From contig NZ_FOAA01000001.1 of the NCBI RefSeq assembly GCF_900109495.1, forward strand, positions 248,001 through 312,000: a DNA stretch of 64,000 nt. Direction: 5' to 3'. The first letter of the stretch is position 1. Every line of letters begins with the position of its first letter. Positions 43,413-53,125 of this stretch are shown here, piece after piece. This DNA comes from Ectothiorhodospira marina. Lineage in GTDB: Bacteria > Pseudomonadota > Gammaproteobacteria > Ectothiorhodospirales > Ectothiorhodospiraceae. The notes beneath the pieces were generated by a model. It did no database searches, was not told where the DNA came from, and was given only the letters and a program-made list of their open reading frames with translations. Both the position numbers and the translations under genes were made by a program.

Positions 43413-44570
43413 ATGATAGCCTGTGAAAGAATCCTGGTGCTGCTGTTGGCCGCCGTCCTGCTCACCGGGTGTGGTCTGTGGAGCCGAGATACGTCCGAGC
43501 CACCGGCGCCCCTGCCGGACTTCGAGGCGACGCTTGAGCCGCAGGGACTCTGGTCCCGCAATACCGGCGCCGGATCGGATGGGCAGTACCTGCAATTGTC
43601 TCCCTTCCTGGGGCCGGAGTCCGTGGTGGCCGTGGATGCGCGTGGGCGCGTGAGCGCCCATGCGCTGGATGACGGTGACCGTCTGTGGCAGGTGGACCTG
43701 AATGAACCCATTACCGCGGGCGTGAGCGGCGGCGGGGACCGGGTCATTGTGGGGACGGGCAAGGGGCACGCCATCGCCTTGAGTCTTGAAACCGGGGACG
43801 AGTTGTGGCGACGCACTCTCACCAGCGAAGTCCAGGGCATCTCCCGCGTGGACCAGGGGGCTGTGGTCTTTCGTACCAACGATGGCCGCTTGCATGCCCT
43901 GGATGCGCGCACCGGTGAGACAGGCTGGACAGCCGGGCGCACCACGCCCGCCCTGAGCCTGCGGGGGACGGGGGCACCGCTGATGTTTTCCGGTCGCGTG
44001 GCGGCGGGATTTGATAATGGACGGGTGGTCATGCTCGGCCTCGGCCGGGGCAACGTACTCTGGGAAGCGACGGTATCCACCCCCAGTGGTCGATCGGAGC
44101 TGGAGCGCATGGCCGATGTGGATGGCGCGCTGGCGGTGGAGGATGGCGTGCTGTACGCCGCGGGTTACCAAGGCCGGGTCATGGCACTGGCCTTGTCCGA
44201 TGGGCGAGTTTTGTGGCAACGGGATCTGTCGTCCTATCGAGGGGTCTCGGTGGCGGGTCAAATGCTGTTTCTCACCGATAGCGAGGGTCATGTCTGGGCC
44301 CTGGATCGCCGTAATGGTGCCACCCTGTGGCAGCAGGACCGTTTGCGCCTGCGTCGGGTGACCCTGCCCGTGGTTCTGGGAGAGCACCTGGTGGTGGGCG
44401 ATTACGAAGGTTATCTACACTGGATCTCTCCTGAGGACGGCGCCCTGGTGGGGCGTGCCCGGGGAGATCATCAAGGCATCATGGGCGTGCCCCAGGTGCG
44501 CGACGGGGTGATGTATACCCTGGGCCGGGGAGGGCGCCTGAGCGCCTTCACCCTGCCATCGGAGAACTGA
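43413..44570 (+). CDS. bamB: Outer membrane assembly lipoprotein BamB
   Basis: 385 residues. A lipoprotein signal with LLTGC (Cys at 20) is followed by an eight-bladed PQQ-like beta-propeller (repeats such as [22 protein letters not shown]). BamB assists BamA in inserting outer-membrane proteins. ATG 43413 has GAGAGGG 5 bp upstream and gives a normal signal peptide; GTG 43392 overlapping yfgM is an alternative. Confidence 0.95.
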   Translation: MIACERILVLLLAAVLLTGCGLWSRDTSEPPAPLPDFEATLEPQGLWSRNTGAGSDGQYLQLSPFLGPESVVAVDARGRVSAHALDDGDRLWQVDLNEPITAGVSGGGDRVIVGTGKGHAIALSLETGDELWRRTLTSEVQGISRVDQGAVVFRTNDGRLHALDARTGETGWTAGRTTPALSLRGTGAPLMFSGRVAAGFDNGRVVMLGLGRGNVLWEATVSTPSGRSELERMADVDGALAVEDGVLYAAGYQGRVMALALSDGRVLWQRDLSSYRGVSVAGQMLFLTDSEGHVWALDRRNGATLWQQDRLRLRRVTLPVVLGEHLVVGDYEGYLHWISPEDGALVGRARGDHQGIMGVPQVRDGVMYTLGRGGRLSAFTLPSEN

Positions 44571-44571
44571 G

Positions 44572-45969
44572 ATGAAACCGGTCATCGCCCTGGTGGGGCG
44601 TCCCAACGTGGGTAAATCCACCCTCTTCAACCAACTCACCCGCTCCCGGGATGCCCTGGTGGCCGATATGCCGGGGCTCACCCGGGATCGCCAGTATGGC
44701 ATCGGTCGTGTGGGTGAATTTGGCTACATGGTGGTGGATACGGGGGGACTGAGCGGCGAGGCCGAGACCCTGGATACCCTCATGGCCCAGCAGACCTTGC
44801 AGGCCATTCGCGAGGCTGATGTGGTGTTGTTTCTGGTGGATGGCCGGGAAGGGCTGAGTGCCGCTGATCAGACCATTGCCGAGGAACTGCGTGGCTTCAA
44901 TAAGCAGTTGCTGCTGGTGCTCAACAAAACCGACGGTATTGATGCCAACAGTGCCGCCACCGACTTTTTCTCCCTGGGTCTGGGCACGCCGGTGCCCATC
45001 GCTGCCGCCCATGGCCGGGGGGTCAATCGCCTGATGGAGCGGGTACGGGATCTGCTGCCGGAAGCGGAGGCCCGGGAGGAAGACGAGGAGCGCTGGCCCG
45101 GTGTTCGCATTGCCTTTGTCGGGCGTCCCAATGCGGGCAAATCCACCCTGATCAATCGCATCCTGGGGGAAGAGCGGGTACTGGCCACGGCGCTGCCGGG
45201 CACCACGCGGGACAGTGTCTATGTGCCCTTCGAGCGTGATGAGCGGATCTACACCTTGATCGACACCGCCGGTGTGCGGCGTCGTGCGCGGGTGCATGAG
45301 ACCGTGGAGAAGTTTTCCGTCGTCAAGACCCTGCAAGCCATCGAAGCCGCACATGTGGTGATTTTTCTGCTGGATGCTCGTCAGGGGATTGCCGAGCAGG
45401 ATGCCCACCTGCTGGGCATGGTGATGGAGGCGGGTCGTTCCCTGGTGCTGGCCATCAATAAATGGGATGGGCTGACACAGGATGATCGCGAGCGGGTGCG
45501 CATGGAGTTGTCGTTGAAGCTGCCGTTCCTGGATTTTGCCGAAAAGCGTTTCATCTCGGCGTTGCACGGCAGTGGGGTGGGGGATTTGTTCGGGGCGGTG
45601 CAACGCGCCCACGAATCCGCCAGCGCGGACATGGGCACTTCGCTGCTCACCCGCCTGCTGGAGAAGGCTGTGACCGAGCATCAGCCACCGTTGGTGCGGG
45701 GGCGTCGCATCAAGCTGCGCTATGCCCACCAGGGCGGTCGCAACCCGCCGGTGATTGTCATTCACGGGAACCAGACGGATCAACTGCCCGGCAGCTATAA
45801 GCGCTACCTGACCAACTACTTCCGCCAGCACCTGCAGCTGGTGGGCACGCCCATTCGCATGGAGTTTCGCACGGGCGACAATCCTTACAAGGACAAGCGC
45901 AACACCCTTACGCCGCGCCAGCAGCACAAGCGCAAGCGGATGATGCGCCACGTGAAGAAGGGGCGTTAA
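44572..45969 (+). CDS. der: GTPase Der (EngA)
   Basis: 465 residues with two tandem GTPase domains: G1 motifs [12 protein letters not shown] (about 8) and [12 protein letters not shown] (about 183), with NKTD and NKWD as the G4 motifs. A C-terminal KH-like domain and a basic tail ([17 protein letters not shown]) follow. Der is essential for 50S ribosome maturation. It starts 1 bp after bamB stops. Confidence 0.97.
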   Translation: MKPVIALVGRPNVGKSTLFNQLTRSRDALVADMPGLTRDRQYGIGRVGEFGYMVVDTGGLSGEAETLDTLMAQQTLQAIREADVVLFLVDGREGLSAADQTIAEELRGFNKQLLLVLNKTDGIDANSAATDFFSLGLGTPVPIAAAHGRGVNRLMERVRDLLPEAEAREEDEERWPGVRIAFVGRPNAGKSTLINRILGEERVLATALPGTTRDSVYVPFERDERIYTLIDTAGVRRRARVHETVEKFSVVKTLQAIEAAHVVIFLLDARQGIAEQDAHLLGMVMEAGRSLVLAINKWDGLTQDDRERVRMELSLKLPFLDFAEKRFISALHGSGVGDLFGAVQRAHESASADMGTSLLTRLLEKAVTEHQPPLVRGRRIKLRYAHQGGRNPPVIVIHGNQTDQLPGSYKRYLTNYFRQHLQLVGTPIRMEFRTGDNPYKDKRNTLTPRQQHKRKRMMRHVKKGR

Positions 45970-45975
45970 AGCCCG

Positions 45976-46131
45976 TCAGACCCATCGCAGGTACCCTGCC
46001 ACGAATAACACCGCCAGGAAGGCTGCCGTGCCATACAGGGTGTTGGAGAGCTTGCGACTGTTGGGGCGGCTGTAGAAGGCCGCCCACAACAGCAGCAGGA
46101 TGATGACGAAAAGGAAGAAGAGGAATCTCAC
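45976..46131 (-). CDS. Small two-helix membrane protein, unknown function
   Basis: 51 residues from GTG 46131, which has an excellent GGAGGA ribosome-binding site 4 bp upstream. Nearly all of it is membrane helix: FLFFLFVIILLLLWAAFY, a short polar turn SRPNSRKLSN, then GTAAFLAVLFVAGYLRW. The longer open frame on this strand overlaps ygfZ and is not credible as coding. The gene starts 19 bp after ygfZ stops, so the two are probably co-transcribed. I do not recognise a family. Confidence 0.7.
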   Translation of the reverse strand: MRFLFFLFVIILLLLWAAFYSRPNSRKLSNTLYGTAAFLAVLFVAGYLRWV

Positions 46132-46150
46132 GGTGTCCTCCGATCCGGTC

Positions 46151-47209
46151 TCAAGTGGCCGCAGCCAGATCGAATGAGTAGGGTAGCGGCTGGACCTGGG
46201 CGGCGGGCCCGCTGGTTGATTCCAGGCGAGGTTCACCCGCCTCGGCACTGGCGACTTGTAACACCGCCAGCGCCTCCACGCCGCCGTCGGGGTGGGGATA
46301 AGCTTCCACGATACGTCCCACCGGTTGTGTGGCGTCCACAGAGGCGTCATGCAACGTGGCCCCCGGGGGCGGTGCATCGTTCACCGGCAGGTGCAGGCGG
46401 TACATGCGGCGTTTGAGCTTGCCCAGGTGCTGGGTGCGGGCCACCACCTCCTGACCCGGGAAGCAGCCCTTGTTGAAGCTGACGCCTCCCAGCAATTGCA
46501 GGTTGGTCATCTGTGGCAGGAAGGCCTCGACCGTCTGCGGGTACACGTGCGGCACACCGGACATCACGTCCAGGAGCCCCCAGCGGTTGGCACCCACCGG
46601 CGCCGAACGGACGCTCAGGTTCTGCCACAGCCGGGTCACGGCATCCAGCTCCCCATAGATCTCGAAGCGCGGGTGCAGGCCAGGCACCCGGACCACCGTG
46701 AGCCCCCGTTCCTGAGTGACTTGATCCACTGCTTCCGGTGGGGCCTTGCCTAGTGCTGCCTGGAGTTGTTCCACCGCATGCGGGCCGGAGACCCCGATCC
46801 GCACCAGGGCATCATCGGCGTCCTCCAGCGTGACCTTGGCGCGCAGGATGAACATGGACAAACGCTTGAGTGTTGATTGAACCTGTTCCCGGGGCAGACG
46901 CAGGTAGTAGGTTTCGCCGCGTTTGAAGAGCCGGAAGTTGGCCAGCATGCGTCCTTTGGGGCTGCAATAGGCACCCATGCGACTGGTGTGTTCGTCCACG
47001 TCCGGCACATTGTTGCTGAGTTGGCCTTGCAGGAACTGAACGGTCTCCTCCCCGTAGGCGCCGATCAGCCCGTGATGGGACAGGTCACAGATCACATCGC
47101 CGGTGATCGCCACGCTCATTTCCCGCTCCGGGTTGCCAAAATCCGAGACGCGCTGCTCATCCATCTCGGCACCCGCCTGTAGCAGGAAGTCCTTCCACTC
47201 GGGTTTCAT
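46151..47209 (-). CDS. ygfZ: Folate-dependent Fe-S/tRNA-modification protein YgfZ
   Basis: 352 residues of the GcvT-like YgfZ family. The signature cysteine motif is NKGCFPGQEVVART (about residue 238), and the folate-binding N-terminal fold has TGDVICDLSHHGLIGAYG. In E. coli YgfZ supports the activity of certain Fe-S enzymes such as MiaB. Its presence fits the concentration of Fe-S genes here. Complete; ATG 47209. Confidence 0.95.
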   Translation of the reverse strand: MKPEWKDFLLQAGAEMDEQRVSDFGNPEREMSVAITGDVICDLSHHGLIGAYGEETVQFLQGQLSNNVPDVDEHTSRMGAYCSPKGRMLANFRLFKRGETYYLRLPREQVQSTLKRLSMFILRAKVTLEDADDALVRIGVSGPHAVEQLQAALGKAPPEAVDQVTQERGLTVVRVPGLHPRFEIYGELDAVTRLWQNLSVRSAPVGANRWGLLDVMSGVPHVYPQTVEAFLPQMTNLQLLGGVSFNKGCFPGQEVVARTQHLGKLKRRMYRLHLPVNDAPPPGATLHDASVDATQPVGRIVEAYPHPDGGVEALAVLQVASAEAGEPRLESTSGPAAQVQPLPYSFDLAAAT

Positions 47210-47420
47210 CGGAGTCTATGCCTCTTTGACAGGGTTCAATTCAGGGTTGTCATCTTACTAAGGAGCCCCGGGATAAAGCCACTACCACAACCGGTTGCCA
47301 TGATGACCTGGTGCTGCATCGGGGATGGCAGGGGGGCCGCGTTCCTCGATACACTGTTACGACCAAATCACACAGGCCATCGTTCAGAATCGCGAGGAGC
47401 CATCTCGCCGGAGAGCATCC

Positions 47421-47861
47421 ATGATTCGTGAAGCAACCGCAGACGACTTTGCCGATATCAGGCAAATCCGCCTGGAGTCCGCAGCCCAGGCCCACTGGTT
47501 TCTGCCTCGGGAGTTCTGGGAACAGCAGGTGGAGCAGATGCCGGATGCGCCACCAAAGGAGGCAGAGATCTGGGTGCTGGAGCAAGGGGGCGAGGTGCGG
47601 GGATTTTGCTGGTTGCAGGCTTCACGGCTGGAGGTGATGGTGGCTACCTGTTGCCAGGGTGTAGGCCTGGGGAGCCGGTTACTGGATTTTGTAAAAGACC
47701 GTCGACCGGCCCTGGAGGCGGCGGTATTCGCCGATAATGATCGTGCCGTGGCATTTTTGCGACATCATGGGTTCGAAGTGCTGGAACGGCATGAGCATGC
47801 GGATATGGGCAAGGACGAACTGACCATGCAATGGCGTTCTCGCCAGTCGGCCTCTGCGTAA
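47421..47861 (+). CDS. GNAT-family N-acetyltransferase
   Basis: 146 residues. MIREATADDFADIRQIRL is a typical GNAT beginning, and acetyl-CoA motif A is QGVGLGSRLLDFVK, followed by AVFADNDRAVAFLRHHGFE. ATG 47421 has GGAGAG 6 bp upstream; the open frame extends upstream without family similarity. Substrate unknown. Closest in style to small acetyltransferases of the YjgM/PhnO type, but I would not name it. Confidence 0.85.
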   Translation: MIREATADDFADIRQIRLESAAQAHWFLPREFWEQQVEQMPDAPPKEAEIWVLEQGGEVRGFCWLQASRLEVMVATCCQGVGLGSRLLDFVKDRRPALEAAVFADNDRAVAFLRHHGFEVLERHEHADMGKDELTMQWRSRQSASA

Positions 47862-47883
47862 CCAGGACGACGCCTGAACGAGA

Positions 47884-47909
47884 CGAGGCCCCGACAGTGC
47901 GGGGCCTCG
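47884..47909. terminator. Hairpin between convergent GNAT and zapG-like genes
   Basis: A perfect 10-bp stem CGAGGCCCCG / CGGGGCCTCG with an ACAGTG loop, 22 bp after the GNAT stop and 43 bp before the stop of the minus-strand gene. No T run on either side, so any termination would be weak. Confidence 0.5.
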
Positions 47910-47952
47910 CTTCCACGGGACTTGACAGCCCGATCAGACCGCTTGGATCTGC

Positions 47953-48948
47953 TTACTTTCTGCGGCCCTTGCCACCCTTGACACGGATGCGGTCGGGCTG
48001 GCCAGGCTCCTTCAGGACGCCGGTGGCGCCGGGAATGGTGCCGGGCTTACCTGCGGGTCTGAAGGTCATGGTGCTGCGCTGTGCGGGGCGGCTGGCCTGG
48101 GCAGCCGCGGGCTTTGGCGCAGCAGCAGGCTTGGGAGCCGGCTTGGCGGCAGCGGGCCGGCTCTGTTGCGGCTTGGCCGCCGGCTTTTGGGCCTCGGGCT
48201 TGAACGCCGTGGCGCCGCGCGGATCAGGCTTACCCGTGGTACCGGGCTTTTGCGCCGCTCTGGCCGCGGCGGCAGCGGGCTGTTTGGCCGTTGCGGCGGG
48301 CTTGGCGGGCGCCGCAGGCTTGGCAGCTGCCGGTTTGGCGGCGGTTGCGGCGGGCTTGGCAGCCTGCTGTTCCGGTTTGAAGGCGGTGGCGCCACGCGGA
48401 TCAGTGGCCTTGGCAGCGGTGGCAGCCGGCTTCTGCGGGGGTTTGGCCTGAGCCTGTGGGGCGGCCGGTTTGGCCTGGGGCTGCGGTTTGGCGGCCTGCT
48501 GCGGAGCGGCTGCGGCCGGCTTGGGTTCAGGCTTGGGTTCAGGCTGAGCTGGGCGGGCAGTGCTCGGGATGGCGCGGCGCTGTTCCTCGCGGGACAACTC
48601 CAGCAGGGCCGAAGCGCGACGCGGCAGGAACTGTTGTGAGGGCCCCTCGCCCAGGCGGTCGTAGCTATCCACCAGGTGCTCGTAGAGGTCGCGGTAGGAA
48701 CGGGCCATTCCCGTGAACAGGGTGGCGGTCTTCTCGAAGTGCCTGTTCACCTGTGATCGGTAGCTTTCCAGCTTGCGGCGCTGATTTTCCACCTCGGACT
48801 GCAGTTCCAGCACGCGGCCCGCATCGCCCTGCTGACGGCCGAACCAGAAGCCCAGTAGACCAGCGCCGACGAAACCGGCCACGGTGAGGACATTTCCACC
48901 GAGTGTAATGAAGTCGCGTAAATTCGCGGCTATCTCTGATGATGACAT
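47953..48948 (-). CDS. ZapG/YhcB-like (DUF1043) protein with a long Ala/Pro/Lys-rich tail
   Basis: 331 residues. The first 120 match the YhcB/ZapG plan: membrane helix about 15-37 (GGNVLTVAGFVGAGLLGFWF), then a coiled coil (LELQSEVENQRRKLESYRSQ) and HFEKTATLFTGMARSYRDLYEHL. E. coli YhcB is about 132 residues and works in envelope growth and division. Here about 200 extra residues of Ala, Pro, Lys and Gln follow, with two exact DPRGATAFKPE copies (183-193, 242-252) and a degenerate STMTFRPA (292-299). ATG 48948 has CAGGAG at 7 bp; the 80 upstream codons are not credible. The tail is predicted to be disordered. Confidence 0.88.
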   Translation of the reverse strand: MSSSEIAANLRDFITLGGNVLTVAGFVGAGLLGFWFGRQQGDAGRVLELQSEVENQRRKLESYRSQVNRHFEKTATLFTGMARSYRDLYEHLVDSYDRLGEGPSQQFLPRRASALLELSREEQRRAIPSTARPAQPEPKPEPKPAAAAPQQAAKPQPQAKPAAPQAQAKPPQKPAATAAKATDPRGATAFKPEQQAAKPAATAAKPAAAKPAAPAKPAATAKQPAAAAARAAQKPGTTGKPDPRGATAFKPEAQKPAAKPQQSRPAAAKPAPKPAAAPKPAAAQASRPAQRSTMTFRPAGKPGTIPGATGVLKEPGQPDRIRVKGGKGRRK

Positions 48949-49303
48949 AGATATCTCCTGCAGATAGGCCGCCGATGGCCCCGCGCCCAGACGGGGATCC
49001 GCAGCGGCGGTTAGCCCGCGGCGTCCTTGGACGACCGCACGTTGATTGCTCCACTGAGTCGCAGTTTTTATGATGCTATCCGGCATGCACATTATGCACA
49101 AGAATCGCCGCGTATGCTGCACCTTGACAGACTTTAACTGGTTGTTAGCCCAGTAAAAAGATAAGGTATGGTGCACCCCCCAGGGCATTCTTCTGGCTGT
49201 TCACGCCGGGCGGAGCCGGTGGCCCCATGTCGGTCGGGTGCCCAGGCTCCGCATGTGGACATTGCGCGGGGGGTGCCTTGGGTGTCAACAGGGATGATTG
49301 ATC
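48949..49303. other. Intergenic interval between zapG-like gene and ygfX
   Basis: About 355 bp between divergent genes, with no credible coding frame. It must contain both promoters. On the minus strand TTGTGC followed 17 bp later by TAGCAT (around 49080-49106) is a weak candidate for the zapG-like gene. On the plus strand a consensus-like TTGACA at 49124 has no -10 at the right distance. I see no tRNA or riboswitch. Confidence 0.5.
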
Positions 49304-49822
49304 ATGGACAGGAAGCGGGACAATAAAGCGCTTTACGTGATGGTGACCCCCTCGAAGTGGGCGGGCCGGGTCATGCGGGCCATGTATTGGGCCGCGGCAG
49401 GAACGGTACTCATCAGTGGTGCACCGATGACCGTCAAAGCAGGATTGGTGATATTGCTGCTGGGTGGCCTGCTGGCCATGATGGTCGGGCATGGTGCACG
49501 GATCGACGCGCTGGGCTGTGATGATGATGGACAATGGTGGATAAGGCAGACTGGTGGGGCGCATGTCATGGTGTGCATACTGCCGGACACGGTGGTGCTT
49601 CCCCGACTGGTACTGCTGTCCATGCGTTGTGAGTGCGGCCGGTATCATCGTTTGCCGCTGATGGCGGATGCCGTGGGTGCAGACGATTTCCGGCATCTCA
49701 GGGTTCGACTCAGGGCGGGGGTTGCGGGTGCAGCGGCGTCGGTGACCCAAGGCGGGGGAGCGGGTATGTTGACTCGACTGACAAGCCGGTGGTCCCGGCG
49801 GGAGGGTGCTGATGGCCGATGA
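49304..49822 (+). CDS. YgfX-like inner membrane protein
   Basis: 172 residues. After a short N-terminus (VMVTPSKWAGRVM) come two adjacent membrane helices (about 27-40 and 43-60, VKAGLVILLLGGLLAMMVG) and a cytoplasmic domain with QWWIRQTG and LRVRLR. This is the two-helix YgfX (CptA) plan, in a locus with sdhE, its usual partner, nearby. The C-terminal 35 residues extend beyond E. coli YgfX. Assignment is by architecture and context, since the family diverges strongly. It overlaps nfu by 11 bp. Confidence 0.68.
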   Translation: MDRKRDNKALYVMVTPSKWAGRVMRAMYWAAAGTVLISGAPMTVKAGLVILLLGGLLAMMVGHGARIDALGCDDDGQWWIRQTGGAHVMVCILPDTVVLPRLVLLSMRCECGRYHRLPLMADAVGADDFRHLRVRLRAGVAGAAASVTQGGGAGMLTRLTSRWSRREGADGR

Positions 49823-50210
49823 ATCCAAACCCTTGGAGGCGTTACTGCATCCGGATCCCGGTCATGTGTACAGCGAGGCAGAATTGGACGCCATCGAAGA
49901 GGTGGACACGGAGTTGGCCTTGCGCCTGGATCGCGCCCAGACACTGGCGGCGCGGGAGCGGGAAGTCCTGCCCGCTGATGGGCCCGTGGTGTTCGAGCAG
50001 GTGGCACTGGCAGTGGAGGAGGCTCGGCGCATCCTCATGCAAGATGGTGGCGATATTGAGCTGGTGGACATCGAGGATCGCACCGTGCGGGTTCGCCTCA
50101 AGGGCGCCTGTGTGGGTTGCCCCCGATCCGCGCTGGATCTCAAGCAGGTGGTGGAGCGCCTGGTGCGCGCCCGAGTGCCCGGGGTGGCCCAGGTGGTCAA
50201 TACCTTCTGA
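49812..50210 (+). CDS. NifU-like (Nfu) domain Fe-S carrier protein
   Basis: 132 residues. The C-terminal part (about 58-132) is an Nfu domain with the CxxC cluster ligands in GACVGCPRSALDLK. Nfu proteins bind and deliver [4Fe-4S] clusters. The N-terminal 55 residues (acidic, HVYSEAELDAIEEVDTELAL) are not a recognised domain. ATG 49812 has GGAGGG 5 bp upstream, inside ygfX, so translation is coupled. It converges on sdhE, so the carrier sits beside the Fe-S enzyme succinate dehydrogenase. Confidence 0.88.
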   Translation: MADESKPLEALLHPDPGHVYSEAELDAIEEVDTELALRLDRAQTLAAREREVLPADGPVVFEQVALAVEEARRILMQDGGDIELVDIEDRTVRVRLKGACVGCPRSALDLKQVVERLVRARVPGVAQVVNTF

Positions 50211-50246
50211 GTCCCCCGTGGGAGCGGCCCCTGGCCGCGAATGCCC

Positions 50247-50269
50247 AGGCCCCGGAAAGCCCGGGGCCT
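50247..50269. terminator. Hairpin shared by nfu and sdhE ends
   Basis: A perfect 9-bp stem AGGCCCCGG / CCGGGGCCT with an AAAGC loop. Its last base is the first base of the sdhE stop codon on the other strand. No T run. Confidence 0.5.
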
Positions 50270-50514
50270 CAGCGATTCAGGAAGTGCTCCCGAACCCGCT
50301 GAATCATCCCCCGGATCGCTTCCACCTCCACCGGCTCGCCATACAGCAACCAGCGTTGCAGGTCATCATCCTGTTGATCCAGCACCTGCTCGAAGCGATC
50401 CAGATCCTGGGCGGACAGGGTTTCCCCCTGGGTGAGCACAAAGCCCTCCAGCATCAGGTCCAGCTCCTTGGTGCCGCGCCGGCAACGCCAGCGCAGTCGG
50501 GAAAGCTCGCTCAT
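50269..50514 (-). CDS. sdhE: Succinate dehydrogenase flavinylation factor SdhE
   Basis: 81 residues with the family motif RGTKELDLML (RGxxE) and a helical bundle ending MIQRVREHFL. SdhE promotes covalent attachment of FAD to SdhA. It lies 7 bp downstream of sdhB on the same strand, so it is the last gene of an sdhCDAB-sdhE operon. Confidence 0.95.
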   Translation of the reverse strand: MSELSRLRWRCRRGTKELDLMLEGFVLTQGETLSAQDLDRFEQVLDQQDDDLQRWLLYGEPVEVEAIRGMIQRVREHFLNR

Positions 50515-50521
50515 GCGTGCA

Positions 50522-51304
50522 TCACTTGCGCAAGACCATCTTTTTCTTGATCTCCGCGATGGCCTGGCCCGGGTTCAGTCCCTTGGGGCAGGTACGGGTG
50601 CAATTCATGATGGTATGGCAGCGGTAGAGCTTGAAGGGGTCTTCCAGTTCGTCCAGGCGCTCGCCGGTGGCCTCGTCGCGGCTGTCGACGATCCAGCGCT
50701 GAGCCTGCAGCAGGATGGCCGGGCCCAGGTAGCGATCTCCGTTCCACCAATAGCTGGGGCAGGAGGTGGAACAGCAGGCACACAGAATGCATTCGTACAG
50801 ACCGTCCAGTTTGGCCCGGTCTTCCACCGACTGCAGGCGTTCCTTGTCCGGGGGCGGTGGCGTCTGAGTGCGGATCCAGGGTTTGATGGAGGCGTACTGG
50901 GCGTAGAAGTGGGTCATGTCCGGGATCAGATCCTTGACCACGTTCATGTGCGGTAGCGGGTAGATGCGCACATCCCCCTTGATGTCCTCGATGGCCTTGG
51001 TGCAGGCCAGGGTGTTGGTGCCATCAATGTTCATGGCACAGGACCCGCAGATCCCCTCGCGGCAGGAACGACGGAAGGACAGGGTGGGGTCGATCTCGTC
51101 CTTGATCTTGATAATGGCGTCGAGCACCATCGGACCACAGGCGTCCAGATCCACTTCGTAGGTATCCAGGCGCGGATTGTCGTCCGTATCCGGATTCCAG
51201 CGATAGATCACGAAGCGCTTGATATTCGTGCTGGAAGCACCCTCGGCCTTAAAGGTCTTACCCTTTTGCACCCGGGATTTGATGGGCAGTATGAACTGAG
51301 CCAT
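50522..51304 (-). CDS. sdhB: Succinate dehydrogenase iron-sulfur subunit
   Basis: 260 residues. The [2Fe-2S] ligands are in [12 protein letters not shown]. The [4Fe-4S] and [3Fe-4S] ligands are in [15 protein letters not shown] and [12 protein letters not shown]. SdhB relays electrons from SdhA to the membrane quinone site. It is one of the Fe-S clients that the isc and nfu genes in this window could supply. Complete. Confidence 0.97.
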   Translation of the reverse strand: MAQFILPIKSRVQKGKTFKAEGASSTNIKRFVIYRWNPDTDDNPRLDTYEVDLDACGPMVLDAIIKIKDEIDPTLSFRRSCREGICGSCAMNIDGTNTLACTKAIEDIKGDVRIYPLPHMNVVKDLIPDMTHFYAQYASIKPWIRTQTPPPPDKERLQSVEDRAKLDGLYECILCACCSTSCPSYWWNGDRYLGPAILLQAQRWIVDSRDEATGERLDELEDPFKLYRCHTIMNCTRTCPKGLNPGQAIAEIKKKMVLRK

Positions 51305-51331
51305 GGTCTTGCGTTCTCCTGAGTCCGCGGA

Positions 51332-53122
51332 TCAGTAGACCCGTGCCTTGGGCGGCACGACGTCCACATCGTCGCTGAGGGTGTACAGATGCACCGGGCG
51401 GTAGTCGAGCCGGACCTTGCCCTGGTCGTCCACCCAGGACAGGGTGTGCTTCATCCAGTTGTCGTCATCCCGGTCGGGGCAGTCCTCGCGAGCGTGGGCG
51501 CCACGGCTCTCGGGGCGATTGACCGCCGAGCGGATGGTGCTCACGGCACAGCCCAGCAGATTGTCCAGCTCCAGGGTTTCCACCAGGTCCGAGTTCCAGA
51601 TCAGGGAACGATCGGTCACGCGCACATCGCCGAAGGAGGTGAAGACCTCGTCCATGCGATCACAGCCCTGCTGAAGGGTTTCGCCGGTGCGGAACACGGC
51701 AGCGTAGCGCTGCATGCACTGCTGCATGTCATCGCGGATGGAGGCGGTGGAGCGTGCCCCATCGGCGTAGCGCAGGCGGTCCAGGCGTTCCAGGGCCTTG
51801 TCGGCGGCGCCGTCGGGCAGGGATTTCACGGAGGCGCCGATGTCGCCGACGATCTCGGCGGCGCGAATGGCGGCGGCACGGCCGAACACCACCAGGTCCA
51901 GCAGGGAGTTGGATCCCAGGCGGTTGGCGCCGTGCACCGAGACGCAGGCGGCTTCGCCAATGGCCATGAGGCCCGGCACCACATGATCCGGGTTGCCATC
52001 CTTGAGGGTGACCACCTCACCACGGTAATTGGTGGGGATGCCGCCCATGTTGTAATGCACCGTGGGCAGTACCGGGATGGGTTCCTTGCTCACGTCCACA
52101 CCGGCAAAGATTCGCGCGGTTTCAGCGATGCCCGGGAGGCGTTCGTTGATCACCTCGGGTCCCAGGTGCTCCAGGTGCAGGTGGATGTGATCCTGCTTGG
52201 CGCCCACGCCGCGGCCCTCGTTGATCTCCACGGTCATGGAGCGGGAGACCACGTCGCGGGAGGCCAGGTCCTTGGCGTTGGGGGCGTAGCGCTCCATGAA
52301 GCGCTCGCCCTTGGAGTTGGTGAGATAGCCGCCTTCGCCGCGCACGCCCTCTGTGATCAGGCAGCCGGCGCCATAGATGCCGGTGGGGTGGAACTGCACG
52401 AATTCCATGTCCTGCATGGGCAGACCGGCGCGCAGCGCCATGCCCATGCCGTCGCCGGTGCAGGTGTGGGCCGAGGTGCAGGAGAAGTAGCTGCGCCCGT
52501 AACCCCCGGTGGCCAGCACCACCAAGTGGGCGTTGAAACGGTGCAGCGTGCCGTTCACCAGGTCCAGGGACAACACGCCGCGGCAGGTGTCACCGTCCAT
52601 GATCAGGTCGGTGGCAAAGTGTTCGATGTAGAACTCGGCCTGATGGGCCAGGGCCTGCTGATACAGGGTGTGCAGGATGGCGTGGCCGGTGCGGTCGGCG
52701 GCAGCACAGGTGCGCTGAGCGCGGCCTTCACCGAAGCGGGTGGTCATGCCACCGAAGGGGCGCTGATAGATCTTGCCGTCCTCGGTGCGGGAGAAGGGCA
52801 CGCCATAGTGTTCCAGTTCGATGATGGCCGGGGCGGCCTCACGGCACATGTATTCGATGGCGTCCTGGTCACCGAGCCAGTCAGAGCCCTTGACGGTGTC
52901 GTACATATGCCAGCGCCAGTCGTCCTCGCCCATGTTGCCCAGGGCCGCGGAAATGCCCCCCTGGGCTGCCACCGTGTGGCTGCGGGTGGGGAAAACCTTG
53001 GTGACGCAGGCCGTCTTGAGGCCCTTTTCCGCCATGCCGAAGGTGGCCCGCAGGCCGGCGCCGCCGGCACCGACCACCACCACGTCGTAGGCATGGTCGA
53101 TTATCTTGTAGTCGCCCTTCAT
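51332..53122 (-). CDS. sdhA: Succinate dehydrogenase flavoprotein subunit
   Basis: 596 residues. The N-terminal FAD motif [15 protein letters not shown] is followed by the flavinylated-His region [11 protein letters not shown]. The active-site [16 protein letters not shown] is present. It oxidises succinate to fumarate. Start is ATG 53122; the frame also has a TTG one codon earlier. It begins 3 bp after the sdhD stop codon. Confidence 0.97.
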   Translation of the reverse strand: MKGDYKIIDHAYDVVVVGAGGAGLRATFGMAEKGLKTACVTKVFPTRSHTVAAQGGISAALGNMGEDDWRWHMYDTVKGSDWLGDQDAIEYMCREAAPAIIELEHYGVPFSRTEDGKIYQRPFGGMTTRFGEGRAQRTCAAADRTGHAILHTLYQQALAHQAEFYIEHFATDLIMDGDTCRGVLSLDLVNGTLHRFNAHLVVLATGGYGRSYFSCTSAHTCTGDGMGMALRAGLPMQDMEFVQFHPTGIYGAGCLITEGVRGEGGYLTNSKGERFMERYAPNAKDLASRDVVSRSMTVEINEGRGVGAKQDHIHLHLEHLGPEVINERLPGIAETARIFAGVDVSKEPIPVLPTVHYNMGGIPTNYRGEVVTLKDGNPDHVVPGLMAIGEAACVSVHGANRLGSNSLLDLVVFGRAAAIRAAEIVGDIGASVKSLPDGAADKALERLDRLRYADGARSTASIRDDMQQCMQRYAAVFRTGETLQQGCDRMDEVFTSFGDVRVTDRSLIWNSDLVETLELDNLLGCAVSTIRSAVNRPESRGAHAREDCPDRDDDNWMKHTLSWVDDQGKVRLDYRPVHLYTLSDDVDVVPPKARVY

Positions 53123-53125
53123 CAA

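Noticed and set aside
49124-49159. Sigma-70 promoter with TTGACA at 49124
   Set aside because: No -10-like hexamer occurs at 16-18 bp; the nearest AT-rich string is about 24 bp away.
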